A DNA stretch of 64,000 nt. It comes from JADJOM01 sp963817435. GTDB lineage: Bacteria > Gemmatimonadota > Gemmatimonadetes > Gemmatimonadales > GWC2-71-9. Of this stretch, positions 42,640 to 52,600 are shown piece after piece. Every line of letters starts with the position of its first letter. Positions within the stretch are counted from its first letter, which is position 1. The notes under the pieces are model-generated. The model had not been told where the DNA came from, made no database searches, and was given only the letters and a program-made list of their open reading frames with translations. Location of the stretch: positions 186,001 through 250,000 of the forward strand of contig CAWFNY010000001.1 of NCBI GenBank assembly GCA_963817435.1, read 5' to 3'. The translations under genes and the position numbers were made by a program.

Positions 42640-44142
42640 CTAGAAGTGCCCTCGGGTTCCGAGTCCGATGGTGGCCTGCACCCGGGCGATGACCCGGGTG
42701 CGGCTCGCACCACTGATGTGCCCGGCGTTCTGGACATAGTGAATCCCCGCGTTCCCCTGCAGCGCGAGCCGTCCCTGCTGGCCGCTGACCCCGATCGCCG
42801 CGCGCCAGGTGCGCTCCACGGTGCCGATGAAGAGTGTGGGCGTGGCGCCGCGCGCTGCACCCTGCGGGAAGGGATCGGAGATCAGTCCCTGTCCCTGACG
42901 GAGCAGGGTGAGTTCCGGCGCCACGAGCCAATGGCGGGTGACAGGCGCGGACACGGTCACCGTAACCTGGTCATTATCGGCATATGCCCGCCCGATCCCG
43001 ACCCCCGCATCGGTGAAGTCCTGGAACGGATCGGTAGTGCGGAAGGCGAGGCTCGATGCCTGGGTGTAGGCCGCGCGCCAGGAGAGCCGGCGGAGCAGGG
43101 GACCGGTGCCCATCACGGTGAAGGCATACCGGTCCGGGGTCCGGGTCGGTCCGGAACGGTGCTGGTACTGGAAGTCGTCGAGGCCGAACTGGCCCATGAG
43201 CGTGGTCCGCTGTCCGATCCGCCAGTGCACGTCGAGCCCGACCAGCACGTTGCCGTTGTCGCCGAGTCCGTACTCGTTGGCGAGGAGGAGCAGGGTGACC
43301 GGATTGCGATAGCGCCCGTCGAAGGCGCGATCGACGCCGGAGAGGACTACCGTCTCCCACAGCGAGAGCGAGAGCCGGCGGGACACGCGCGCACTGGCCC
43401 GATGCGCGAAGAAGTAGCGATGCACCACGGCACCGGTGCTGTCGGTCTCGTCGGCGAGGGAGGCGGCCTGCGAGCTGAGCCGGAAGCGGTCGTTCCCCAC
43501 CTCGAAGCCGAACTGCGGGCGGGGGTAGCCATAGTTGCTGAGGCCGATGCCCGGGAGGCCGACCGGACCCCAGTTCTGGTCCATCTGGCCGTAGAAGAGC
43601 CTGACCCAGCGGAACTGCGCCGAGGCGTACCCCTCGAGGTGGCGGCCGGCCACCTTGATGTCCCGGCGGCCGGGCCAGTCGGGGTCCTTGATGACCCGCC
43701 GCTCGATCGCGGGGCGGCTGACCAGCACCACGTTGCCGAACGTCGCCTGCAGCCGGAGATCGCCGTACGGCTGCACCCCGTCGGGGCCGGCGGGGTGCAG
43801 CGGGTCGCGCCGCGCCTGGGTATACGCCTGGGCGCCAGCGCGGGCCTCGACCTCCCAGTGTGTCTCGCTGGTGTCCTCGCTCCACGCTCGGCGCAGCTCC
43901 GCGATGAGCGCCGTATCCCGCGCCGTGCCGCTCGCGAGCGCTTCATCGAGTACCCGGGTCGCATCGCTGCGACGGAAGGGGCGGAGGAGCGGTGTCGGAT
44001 CGGACACATCGCCCATGGCGACGAGATGCTCGAAGGCAGGGAGCCGCGGGTCATCGAGCGGCACGTAGGGCGAGGCCTGTGCGGCTGCGGTGGCAGGCAG
44101 GGCCAGGAGGAGCAGCGGAAGCCAGCGGTGGCGGAGCGGCAT
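42640..44142 (-). CDS. Wzi-like capsule-associated outer-membrane beta-barrel
   Basis: A 500-residue exported protein. Signal peptide MPLRHRWLPLLLLALPATAAAQ, then an N-terminal helical stretch (AFEHLVAMGDVSDPTPLLRP) and a long beta-barrel with Wzi-family landmarks: FGNVVLVSRPAI, ASAQFRWVRLFYGQMDQNWGP and LLLLANEYGLGDNGNVLVGLD. Wzi proteins help attach or assemble capsule at the cell surface. It shares a transcript with the heptose kinase gene downstream, tying surface-glycan anchoring to LPS-core sugar synthesis. Confidence 0.8.
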   Translation of the reverse strand: MPLRHRWLPLLLLALPATAAAQASPYVPLDDPRLPAFEHLVAMGDVSDPTPLLRPFRRSDATRVLDEALASGTARDTALIAELRRAWSEDTSETHWEVEARAGAQAYTQARRDPLHPAGPDGVQPYGDLRLQATFGNVVLVSRPAIERRVIKDPDWPGRRDIKVAGRHLEGYASAQFRWVRLFYGQMDQNWGPVGLPGIGLSNYGYPRPQFGFEVGNDRFRLSSQAASLADETDSTGAVVHRYFFAHRASARVSRRLSLSLWETVVLSGVDRAFDGRYRNPVTLLLLANEYGLGDNGNVLVGLDVHWRIGQRTTLMGQFGLDDFQYQHRSGPTRTPDRYAFTVMGTGPLLRRLSWRAAYTQASSLAFRTTDPFQDFTDAGVGIGRAYADNDQVTVTVSAPVTRHWLVAPELTLLRQGQGLISDPFPQGAARGATPTLFIGTVERTWRAAIGVSGQQGRLALQGNAGIHYVQNAGHISGASRTRVIARVQATIGLGTRGHF

Positions 44143-44308
44143 GGGCCAAAAGATAGATGAACCGGGCGCGTGCGCGACTGCTCCTCATCCCCGGACGGTG
44201 AAACCGCGCCGGCGCCGTCACCGTAACGCGACCTCAGCCGACTGCCACGCTCACCGCATCCAATCTGCCGCGTGGTGCTCCCACCCCGCCACATCCCCGG
44301 AGGTCGCG

Positions 44309-45446
44309 ATGTCCACTCGTCATCGGGCGCGCCGCATCGAGCCCGTGCTCCTGCTGGCCCTGATCACGGGCGTGCCGCTGAGCCGGGTCGTGGTCGCGCA
44401 GTCGGCCCCTTCGCTGCCCTTCGGTCCTCACCTATCGGACGGTGAAGGTGGCCGAGGGGGTCTACGCCTTCATCACGCCGGAGGAGCGGTCGGGCTTTCA
44501 GTCAGGCAACTCGGTGGTGATCATCGGCGACGACGGAGTGCTGGTGTTCGACACCGGGAACATTCCCTCGTCGACCCGGCGCCAGATCGCCGAGATCCGC
44601 CGGCTGACCCCGCAGCCGGTGCGCTACGTGGTGAATTCCCACTGGCATCCCGACCACAATCTTGGCAACAGCGAGTATCGGGCGGCCTTTCCCGGGGTGC
44701 GGATCATCGGGACGTCCGCGACGCGGGCCGGGATCGTGGAGCGGGTGCCGGGGTATTTCGACCAGATGAAGGGCTTCGCGCCGACCGACTCCCTGATGCG
44801 GCTCAGGCTTTCGACCGGCAAGCTTCGCGATGGCAGCGCGATGCCGGACAACGTTCGCACCATGTGGACGCTGGTCACCCGGGACTATCGCGAATTTCTC
44901 CCCGAGGTGCTGACGGCCCGCCCGCTCGCGCCGGACCTCATGTTCGACGACAGCCTGACGGTGCTGCTCGGCAAGCGGGTGGTGAAGATCGTCCGTCCGG
45001 GACGGGGCAACACCGCGGGGGATGCCTACGTCTACCTCCCCGGGGACGGCGTGCTGCTGACGGGCGACCTGGTGACCGTCCCCTGTCCCTTTCCGAGCAC
45101 CGCCTTCTTCAGTGAGTGGATCGCGGCACTCGACCAGCTCGTGGCGCGGGGCGCGACCACGATCGTTCCCGGTCACGGCGATGTGCAGCACGACTACGCC
45201 TACGTGAAGCTGGTGCGGGAACTGCTCGAGTTCACCCGCGACCAGGCCCGCATCGCGGTGCGGAACGGCACCTCGCTCGACGATGCCCAGAAGGCGATCG
45301 ACTTCGCCCCGTTCATCCGCCGGTTCGCCGACGGCGATCCGATCCGGGAGGACGCGTTCAGCAGCTTCTACGCGGCACCCGCCGTGCAGCGGGCCTACGA
45401 GGAGGCGAAGTTCGCCTCGGAGGGACCGCTGCCGAACCGCTCCTGA
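44309..45446 (+). CDS. Exported metallo-beta-lactamase-fold hydrolase, frameshifted near 44417
   Basis: MBL-fold enzyme of about 378 residues. ATG 44309 with GGAGG and a signal peptide (RRIEPVLLLALITGVPLSRVVVAQS). The frame then breaks: PSVLTYRTVKVAEGVYAF and all that follows are in another frame from about 44418. One extra C in a CCC run near 44417 explains it. Zinc motif HWHPDH in VVNSHWHPDHNLGNSEY, later GVLLTGDLVTVP and VPGHGDV. Substrate unknown; the architecture matches MBL proteins that act on small periplasmic compounds rather than confirmed beta-lactamases. A downstream GTG at 44442 could start a leaderless cytoplasmic form. Confidence 0.82.
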
Positions 45447-45561
45447 ACCCCGGCCGGAAGCGGCCACCCCAGCCCCGTCCGCCCCCGCTACAAACCCGCT
45501 CATTCCCCCGGGCCGCTCGGCGGCCCTCATCCGGGGGGCTTCCCTGCTATTATGTCACCCC

Positions 45562-46569
45562 ATGACTCCACAACTCCGGGTCGAGTCCACTCGCGGGGAC
45601 TGGGTCGAATCGGTCCATCAGGTCTCGGTCGCGGTGGTGGACAGCCAGGGGCGACTCGTCGCCAGCGCCGGTGATCCCGACATGGCCACCTTCTGGCGCT
45701 CCGCGGCCAAGCCGTTTCAGGCCATGCCGATGGTGGCCGATGGCGCGGCCGACCGCTTCGGCTTTTCGCCTCGCGAGCTGGCGCTGGCCTGTGCCTCGCA
45801 TTCGAGTGAGCCCGCTCACCTCGAGATCGCGGAGTCGATGCTTAAGAAGGTGGGGCTCACGGAGCGGGCACTCGCCTGTGGTCCCCACCCGCCGCTCTCG
45901 CCGGCGGTGGCGGAATCGGTGCTGCGGCAGGGGATCGTCATGACGCCGCGCTGGAGCAACTGTTCCGGCAAGCACGCCGCCATGCTGGCGATGGTGCTGC
46001 ACCACGGCTGGCCGGTTGCGGGGTATGAACGCCGCGAGCACCCGTTGCAGCAGCGGGTCCTCGCGGAGGTCGTTCGCTGGAGCGGCTGTGCCGAGGAGTC
46101 GCTGCACTTCGGAGTTGATGGCTGCACCGTGGTCTGCTTCGGTCTCCCGCTCCGCGCCATGGCGCTGGCCTATGCCCGATTCGCCACGTCGGAGGAGCCG
46201 GCGGCGGTCCGCCTCAGGGAGTCGATGGCGGCCTTTCCGGGGCTCATCGCGGGTCAGGGCAGGCTCGAAACCGAACTGGGGCTGGCGACGGCGGGGCTCG
46301 CGATCGCCAAGGTGGGAGCGGATGGGATCTATTGCGCCGCGCTGCCGCACGCGGAGCTGGGCATCGCCCTCAAGGTGCACGATGGCGACATGCGCAGTTC
46401 AGGGCCGTTGCTGCTTGCGGTGCTCCGCGCGCTGGGGACCCGCTTCGACCTCGGCTTCGATGCTGAGAAGCTGCCGCCGGAGGTGACTCGGCACGGGGAA
46501 CTTCCGACGCTGAACACGCGAGGAGCGGTCACCGGAGTCACGAGGGTGCAGGGCGCGCTGCAGTTTTGA
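45562..46569 (+). CDS. Asparaginase, rhizobial-type (ReAV-like)
   Basis: A 335-residue amidohydrolase predicted to convert L-asparagine to aspartate and ammonia; no signal peptide, so cytoplasmic. Family motifs: ATFWRSAAKPFQAMP near residue 40, CASHSSEPAHLEIAESML, SNCSGKHAAMLAM with the paired Cys/Ser/Lys, and GVDGCTVVCFGLPL. This family is distinct from the bacterial type I/II asparaginases and binds zinc in the characterised member. The ATG at 45562 starts MTPQLRVESTRGDWVES; longer in-frame starts lack conservation. Same strand as the CMD-like gene, 54 bases on. Confidence 0.88.
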   Translation: MTPQLRVESTRGDWVESVHQVSVAVVDSQGRLVASAGDPDMATFWRSAAKPFQAMPMVADGAADRFGFSPRELALACASHSSEPAHLEIAESMLKKVGLTERALACGPHPPLSPAVAESVLRQGIVMTPRWSNCSGKHAAMLAMVLHHGWPVAGYERREHPLQQRVLAEVVRWSGCAEESLHFGVDGCTVVCFGLPLRAMALAYARFATSEEPAAVRLRESMAAFPGLIAGQGRLETELGLATAGLAIAKVGADGIYCAALPHAELGIALKVHDGDMRSSGPLLLAVLRALGTRFDLGFDAEKLPPEVTRHGELPTLNTRGAVTGVTRVQGALQF

Positions 46570-46623
46570 GTACCGCCGGGCGTCGGCGGGGTACCAGCAC
46601 GATCCGGAACAGGAGTTAGCGTC

Positions 46624-47265
46624 ATGTCCAGGCAGGCCCAGCTCGACCTACCGACCCTGAACCTCGTGCGCTTCGCCGCGGCGATCGCGCTGGGTGACGA
46701 GCCCGAGCTGCGCGATCGCGCGGGGGGCTGTCGCACCAATCAGGTGCCGGTGCCCTGGGTGGAGGAACTGCTGCTGCAGTCGGTCCTCATGGTCGGCTAT
46801 CCGCGCACCCTCATCGCCTTCGCGATCTGGCGGAAGGTCGGCCGGGTGCCCGCACCGGTGCGTGACGCCGAGGCCGAGTACGAGCACGTGGGGGAGTGGA
46901 CGGCGCGGGGGGAGGAGACCTGCGGTATCGTCTACGGCGCCAATTACAAGCGGCTGCGGGAGAACGTGAAGGAGCTGCATCCCGCCCTCGACCTGTGGAT
47001 GATCACGGAAGGGTATGGCCGGACGATGTCGCGGCCCGGTCTTGATCTATTGCGCCGCGAGCTTTGCACGGTGGCGCAGACCGCGGTGATGGAGGTGCCG
47101 CGGCAGTTGCATTCGCACCTGCGGGGCGCGCTGCATGCCGGCGCGACCTTCGGGCAGGTGGACGGGGTGCTTTCGGTGGTGAATCCGCTGCTGTCGTACG
47201 ATCAGTGGAAGAAGGTGAAGGAGCTGTGGCAGACGGTACGTGATGGATGGGAACCGGAGGAGTAG
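46624..47265 (+). CDS. Carboxymuconolactone-decarboxylase-like protein
   Basis: A 213-residue all-helical protein. Pattern LLLQSVLMVGYPRTLIAFAIW and TVAQTAVMEVPRQLHSHLRGALHAGATFGQVDGVL matches the CMD/AhpD-like fold, in two half-repeats. The ECxxCxxxH redox motif of AhpD is absent, so peroxide-related disulfide chemistry is unlikely. Function unknown. AGGAGTT precedes the ATG. It is followed by obg after 53 bases containing a palindrome. Confidence 0.7.
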   Translation: MSRQAQLDLPTLNLVRFAAAIALGDEPELRDRAGGCRTNQVPVPWVEELLLQSVLMVGYPRTLIAFAIWRKVGRVPAPVRDAEAEYEHVGEWTARGEETCGIVYGANYKRLRENVKELHPALDLWMITEGYGRTMSRPGLDLLRRELCTVAQTAVMEVPRQLHSHLRGALHAGATFGQVDGVLSVVNPLLSYDQWKKVKELWQTVRDGWEPEE

Positions 47266-47271
47266 TCGTCG

Positions 47272-47298
47272 CGGGGCCAAGGCACGCCTTGGCCGCGC
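47272..47298. repeat. Intergenic palindrome before obg
   Basis: GGCCAAGGC / GCCTTGGCC at 47275-47294 with a 2-base centre, extended by GC-rich flanks. It lies between the CMD-like gene and obg and could act as a terminator or REP-like element; with a centre this small, cruciform or DNA-binding roles are as likely as an RNA hairpin. Confidence 0.55.
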
Positions 47299-47318
47299 AT
47301 GTCTGAGATCGGAGCTTC

Positions 47319-48395
47319 ATGTTCGTTGATCAAGTAACCATCCGCGTCACCGCGGGCACCGGCGGGTCCGGTGCCGCGTCGTTCGCGCGATTCAAGTTCC
47401 GGCCGAAGGGCGGGCCGGACGGCGGCGACGGCGGTCATGGCGGTTCGGTCTACGTGAAGGTCGATCCCAACCTCTCGACGCTGCTCGACTTCCGGTACCG
47501 TACCACCTGGGTCGCGGAGCGTGGCCGCCACGGGAAGGGCAAGAACATGACGGGGGCGACGGGGGATGATCTCTACCTTCCGGTGCCGCCGGGTACCGAG
47601 ATCCGCGACGCGGCCAGTGGCGAGCTGATCGCCGAGGTGCTGCATGCGGGTGATGTCGTGCGTGTCGCGAAGGGCGGCCGGGGCGGGCGCGGGAATGCGC
47701 GCTTCACCTCGCCGACCCATCAGGCTCCACGGGAATGGGAACCGGGGGAAGAGGGCGAGGACCGCGAGATCGAACTGGTCCTCAAGCTCATCGCCGACGT
47801 CGGACTGGTCGGCGAGCCGAATGCCGGGAAGAGCACGCTGCTTAGCGTCGTCTCCGCGGCGCGTCCCAAGATCGCCGATTATCCCTTCACCACCCTCGAG
47901 CCCAACCTCGGCGTCGTCGGTCTCTCCGGCCACCGGACCTTCGTCGTCGCCGACATCCCCGGCATCATCGAGGGCGCCCACGCGGGCAAGGGGCTCGGGC
48001 TCCGGTTTCTCCGTCATGTCGAGCGCACCCGGGTGCTTGCCTTCCTGGTGCCGCTCGACAGCGAAGACCCGCAGGCGGTGTTCGACGGCCTGCGCCACGA
48101 GATCCGCGCCTACAGCGAGCCCCTCTTCGAGAAGCCGTATGTGGTGCTCCTCTCCAAGCGGGATCTGCTCGAGGAAGGCGCCGCGATCCCTCAATTGGAG
48201 GTGCCCGGCGCCATCGGCAGCCTGGCGTTCTCGTCAGTTTCCGGGGCCGGGCTCGAGGACTTGAAGGAGTATCTCTGGAAGGCGGTGCAGATGATGCGCG
48301 CCGATGAGACGGTGCACGAGGAACTGTCCTGGCCTGATGAGGATGGCGAGAGCGGGCAATCCGCCTCCCCCTCGGAGTCCGACGAATGGAGCTAG
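47319..48395 (+). CDS. obgE: GTPase Obg/CgtA
   Basis: Essential ribosome-associated GTPase in 50S maturation and the stringent response, 358 residues. Gly-rich Obg fold first (TAGTGGSGAASFARFKFRPK, GGDGGHGGSVYV), then G-domain: P-loop GEPNAGKST near residue 170, DYPFTTLEPNLG switch I, DIPGIIEGAH G3, LSKRDLL G4-like. After the G-domain it has only a short acidic tail (DEDGESGQSASPSESDEWS), lacking the OCT domain. Its stop overlaps the dprA start by 10 bases. Confidence 0.95.
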   Translation: MFVDQVTIRVTAGTGGSGAASFARFKFRPKGGPDGGDGGHGGSVYVKVDPNLSTLLDFRYRTTWVAERGRHGKGKNMTGATGDDLYLPVPPGTEIRDAASGELIAEVLHAGDVVRVAKGGRGGRGNARFTSPTHQAPREWEPGEEGEDREIELVLKLIADVGLVGEPNAGKSTLLSVVSAARPKIADYPFTTLEPNLGVVGLSGHRTFVVADIPGIIEGAHAGKGLGLRFLRHVERTRVLAFLVPLDSEDPQAVFDGLRHEIRAYSEPLFEKPYVVLLSKRDLLEEGAAIPQLEVPGAIGSLAFSSVSGAGLEDLKEYLWKAVQMMRADETVHEELSWPDEDGESGQSASPSESDEWS

Positions 48396-49627
48396 CGGAC
48401 GAGCGCGCGGCCTACGTGGCGCTCGCGCTCACCCCGGGGATAGGCACCGTGCGAATGGCCGCTCTCCTCGAACACTGTCAGACCTCACTCGGCGCCCTTT
48501 CGGCGCCGTTTGAGTTTTTGCGGACCATTCCCGGAATCTCGCCGGCGGCTGCAACCGCGATCGGGGCGACGTCGCCGGCCGATGGCGCTCGAGTGCTGGA
48601 AGCGGTCGAACTGATGGGCGCCACGACTATCCTGCCCGGCGATGCACCCTACCCTGAGGTGCTCCGCCATATCCCCGATTCGCCGACGGTGCTGTTCGCC
48701 GCGGGAGACCTGAGTCTGCTCTCGCGGCCGGCCGTCGCGATCGTGGGGAGCCGCGATCACTCCGACTACGGTGCGGAGGTGTGCCGCGAGGTTGCCACGG
48801 CGGCCGCGCGGGCCGGACTCGTCATCGTGAGCGGCATGGCACGCGGACTGGACGCCATCGCCCACGCCGCTGCGCTCGATGCGCCAGGGGCGACGATCGG
48901 CGTTCTGGGCAATGGTCTCGGAGTGATCTATCCCGCCGCCAATCGCGGACTCTATCAGCGGGTCGTGGCCGAGGGCCTGCTGCTCACCGAGTTCCCGCCT
49001 GGTGAGCGTCCGGGGGTCGGATCATTCCCGCGGCGCAACCGGCTGATCAGCGCACTGGCGCAGGTCACCGTGGTCGTCGAGGCGGCCGAGGGGTCGGGGA
49101 CCCTGATCACGGTGGGAACGGCGCTGGCGCAGGGGAAAGACGTCATGGCAGTGCCGGGGCTGATCACCAGCGCGACGTCGATCGGCACCAACCGGCTCAT
49201 CCGTGACGGCGCCGAACCGCTGCTCGTCGTGGACGATCTGCTGCGGCATTACCCCGATAGCGCGGCGCCCCCGGCCGGGACGACCCCACGGGGTCCCCCG
49301 TCTGGGTCGGCCGGGACCACCGTCGGGTCATCCCCGCGCAGCGGCCGGACCGGCGCTGCGTCGGTGGGAAGCGCCGCGGCGGGTGCGGGGCCTGCCCCGC
49401 GGCCGGTTCCGGTCCCGTCAGATCTGACCGGGGTCGTGCGGCAGGTGGCGGAGGCACTGGTGCAGTGTCCGGCGGGGGTCGACGCCCTTACGGTGCGGCT
49501 CGGGCTGCCGGTCGCGGCGGTCCTCGGAGGGGTCTCCACCCTGGAACTCCGGGGTCTGGCGACCCAGAACGCCGGAATCGTGAGCTGGGCCGTTGAAGGG
49601 GACGGAACTTGTGCTAAATTGAGCTAG
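48386..49627 (+). CDS. dprA: DNA processing protein DprA
   Basis: RecA loader that protects incoming single-stranded DNA in natural transformation, 413 residues. N-terminal helical domain, then Rossmann-fold DprA core: VAIVGSRDHSDYG, VIVSGMARGLDAIAHAAAL, TIGVLGNGLGVIYPAANRGL and FPRRNRLISALA, VVVEAAEGSGTL. A low-complexity Gly/Pro linker (residues 290-340) leads to a C-terminal winged helix (VDALTVRLGLPVAAVLGGVST). It suggests transformation capacity or general recombination. It overlaps obg by 10 bases and lies 20 bases before the kinase gene. Confidence 0.93.
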   Translation: MELADERAAYVALALTPGIGTVRMAALLEHCQTSLGALSAPFEFLRTIPGISPAAATAIGATSPADGARVLEAVELMGATTILPGDAPYPEVLRHIPDSPTVLFAAGDLSLLSRPAVAIVGSRDHSDYGAEVCREVATAAARAGLVIVSGMARGLDAIAHAAALDAPGATIGVLGNGLGVIYPAANRGLYQRVVAEGLLLTEFPPGERPGVGSFPRRNRLISALAQVTVVVEAAEGSGTLITVGTALAQGKDVMAVPGLITSATSIGTNRLIRDGAEPLLVVDDLLRHYPDSAAPPAGTTPRGPPSGSAGTTVGSSPRSGRTGAASVGSAAAGAGPAPRPVPVPSDLTGVVRQVAEALVQCPAGVDALTVRLGLPVAAVLGGVSTLELRGLATQNAGIVSWAVEGDGTCAKLS

Positions 49628-49647
49628 CCAACCCACTTCCGCGACCG

Positions 49648-52600
49648 ATGACCGCTCCGACCCGCCCGACCTGCGCCCGCTGCGGTGAGACCGTCACCCC
49701 GGGTGCGCGCTTCTGCATGAAGTGCGGCTCGGACGTGTCCGGTGAGCAGGGGAGCGTGGCGACGGCGATGATGCCGGCGGCGCAGGAGAAGGACGCCAGC
49801 GACCAGATCCTCGAACTGCTGCGCACGGCGACCATCGGCGAGTACGAGATTCATCGCGAGCTGGGCCGCGGCGGCATGGCAACGGTCTATCTCGCGCACG
49901 ACATCGCGCTCGACCGGAAGGTCGCGATCAAGGTCATGTCGCCCGCGCTGCTCCTGATGGGCGACGGGATGAGCGAGCGCTTCAAGCGCGAGGCCCGGAC
50001 CGCGGCCAACCTGAGTCACCCGCACATTATTCCCATCTACACCGTCAAGAGCGCCGGCAAGACGCTTTTCTTCGTGATGAAGTTCATCGCCGGTCGCTCG
50101 CTCGAGGCCATCATCAAGGACCTCGGCCCGATGCCGATCCCGATGGCCAAGGCGATCCTGCAGCAGGTCGGCAACGCGCTCGGTTACGCCCACCGGCACG
50201 GTATCGTGCACCGGGATGTGAAGCCGGCGAACATCATGATCGATGAGGAGGGGTGGTCGGTCGTCACCGACTTCGGCATCGCCAAGGTCGCCGAGAACCG
50301 CGCCCTCACGATGACCGGGATCGCGGTGGGCACGCCGTCGTACATGAGCCCCGAGCAGTGCGCGGCCAAGGACATCACCGGCAAGTCCGACCAGTACTCG
50401 CTTGGCGTCGTCGCCTACGAAATGCTGACGGGCAAGCAGCCCTTCGAGGGCGACTCGGCGATGTCGATCATGTTCGCGCACTTCCACGAGCAGCCGAAGC
50501 CGGTGATCGACGCGCGCGCCGACTGCCCGCCCGAGCTGGCCGCCGCGGTGATGCGGATGCTGGAGAAGGCGCCTGACAAGCGCTTTCCCTCGATGGAGGA
50601 GGCGACCGTCGCCCTGGGCGGGCTCACGCTCGCGCACGACGACCCGATCCGGCTCCGGCTGATCGAGCTCGCCAAGAAGGGCGGCACCCGCGAGATCCTG
50701 AAGCAGGTTCCGCCGCCCCCGACCAGCCCGGTTCCGCCGGCGAAGACCCGCGCCGTCGTCGAGGCCGCCACCACGCCGATCCCGGCGCCCCGGGTCATCG
50801 GGATCTCGGTCGCGCCTGGCCGGAGCGATCTGCACGTGGGTGACGGCATGCAGCTCACCGCCACCCCGCGCTCGGCCGGCGGCACCGCGGCGGCCGGAAA
50901 GGTGGAGTGGAGTTCGAGTGATGCCGCGATCGCGACCGTCTCCCCGACCGGTATGGTGACGGCCATCGCGCCCGGTGCGGCGACCATCACCGCCTCCTGC
51001 GAGGGGGTGAGCGGTGCCGCCCAGGTGACGGTCACCCCCGTCCCGGTGGCGGTGGTTCTCGTCGAGCCGGTGGACCCGGTCGTCGCCGAGGGTGAGACGA
51101 TGCAGCTCCGGGCGACCCTTCGCGACGCGCATGGCGCCACCCTGCATGGACGTGAGATCAGCTGGAAGGCGCTGCCGGCCGGTGTGGCCAGCGTCAGCGC
51201 CGCGGGGCTGGTGACCGCGATCCACGAGGGCGTGGTGGAGGTGGTGGCGACCAGCGAGGGAATCAGCGGCAACTCCCGCATAGCTGTCACTGTGGCACCG
51301 GTGGCGAACGTGGCCATCACTCCCGCATCGCCCAGCGTCCAGTCCGGTGAGGCCCTCACGCTCGAAGCCACGCTCACCGATCGCCACGGCAAGAAGCTCG
51401 CGGGCCGCGAGATCCGGTGGCGCTCGTCGTCGGAACCGATTGCGACCGTCTCCAATCGTGGCGTGGTCACCGGGCACGCCGAGGGAACGGCCGAGATCAT
51501 CGCGGTGAGCGAGGAGAAGCAGGCGGCGGCCCAGGTGCGGGTCACGGCGGCGCCAGTCACGTCGGTGACGATCATCGAGCCGAAGCCGCTGATCGCCGGC
51601 GACACGCTGCAGCTGCAGGCTGTCCTCAAGGATGCCCGCGGCACGGTACTCACCGGGCGCACGGTGAAGTGGACCTCCTCCTCGCCCGGCCTCGCGACCG
51701 TCACGCGTGATGGCCACCTCACCGGCATGGCGCCAGGCAGCGCCAAGATCACCGCGGAGAGCGAAGGGAAGAGCTGGACGATCACGGTCACCGTGCTGCC
51801 GGTTCCCGCGGCCTCGATCGCCATCGAAGGCAAGACCGACCCGATCCTGATCGGCGCGAGCGCGACGCTGAGTGCGGTGGTCAGGGACGAGAAGGGGAGA
51901 GTGCTGCCGGGCCGCGACGTCTCGTGGAGCTCCAGTGTGGCCAAGGTTGCGACCGTCAGTGGTGCCGGTGTGGTCACCGCCAGGGCCGCGGGCGACACGG
52001 TGATCACGGCCACCGTCGAGGGGCGGAAGGCCGAGGTGCGGATGTCGGTTGCCGCGCCTGCCCCCGCGCCCGCTCCGAAGCCGGAGCTGTCCGAGGCGGC
52101 GACCGGAGTGGTGGCCCGGGACGAAATCGTGCCGCCTCCGGCCGTGCCGCCCAGGGTGGCGGTCGCGGAGGCGAAGACCGAGGTCATCCAGCCGCCGAGG
52201 GAACCGGCACCGGTTACCCAACCCGAGGTCGTCGAGCGGGCACCTGCTCCGGCGGCCTCCTCCGGCGGCCTGGGCAAGCTGGTCGGTGGCCTGGTCGGCG
52301 TGGCGGTGATCGCCGGGATCGCCTTTGCGGTGCTGCACAAGCGTGGCACTGGGAGTGATGATGTGCCGCCACCACCGGCCCTGCCGCTGGCGGCGACGGC
52401 GGTGTCGGCCGTGGAGATCGTCGGCAACGAAGCGACGCTCGGCGTTGGTCGGACGGAGCAGTTCGCGGCCCGCCTGACAGATGCGTCGGGAGCCGAGCTC
52501 TCCGGCCGTTCCGTCACCTGGTCATCGACCGATCCGGGTGTCGCCGAGGTGTCCCCGATCGGGGCGGTGACGGCGCGGAAGGCCGGAACCGCGACGATCG

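Noticed and set aside
44309..45446. Calling the MBL-fold gene a true metallo-beta-lactamase
   Set aside because: It has HWHPDH and a signal peptide, but these are shared by many MBL-fold hydrolases, and further active-site features of class B enzymes are not clear.
49624..52338. A 904-codon reverse-strand ORF opposite the kinase gene
   Set aside because: It mirrors the highly GC-rich kinase gene, is full of His, Arg and Gly with no domain, and has no ribosome site. High GC content suppresses stop codons.
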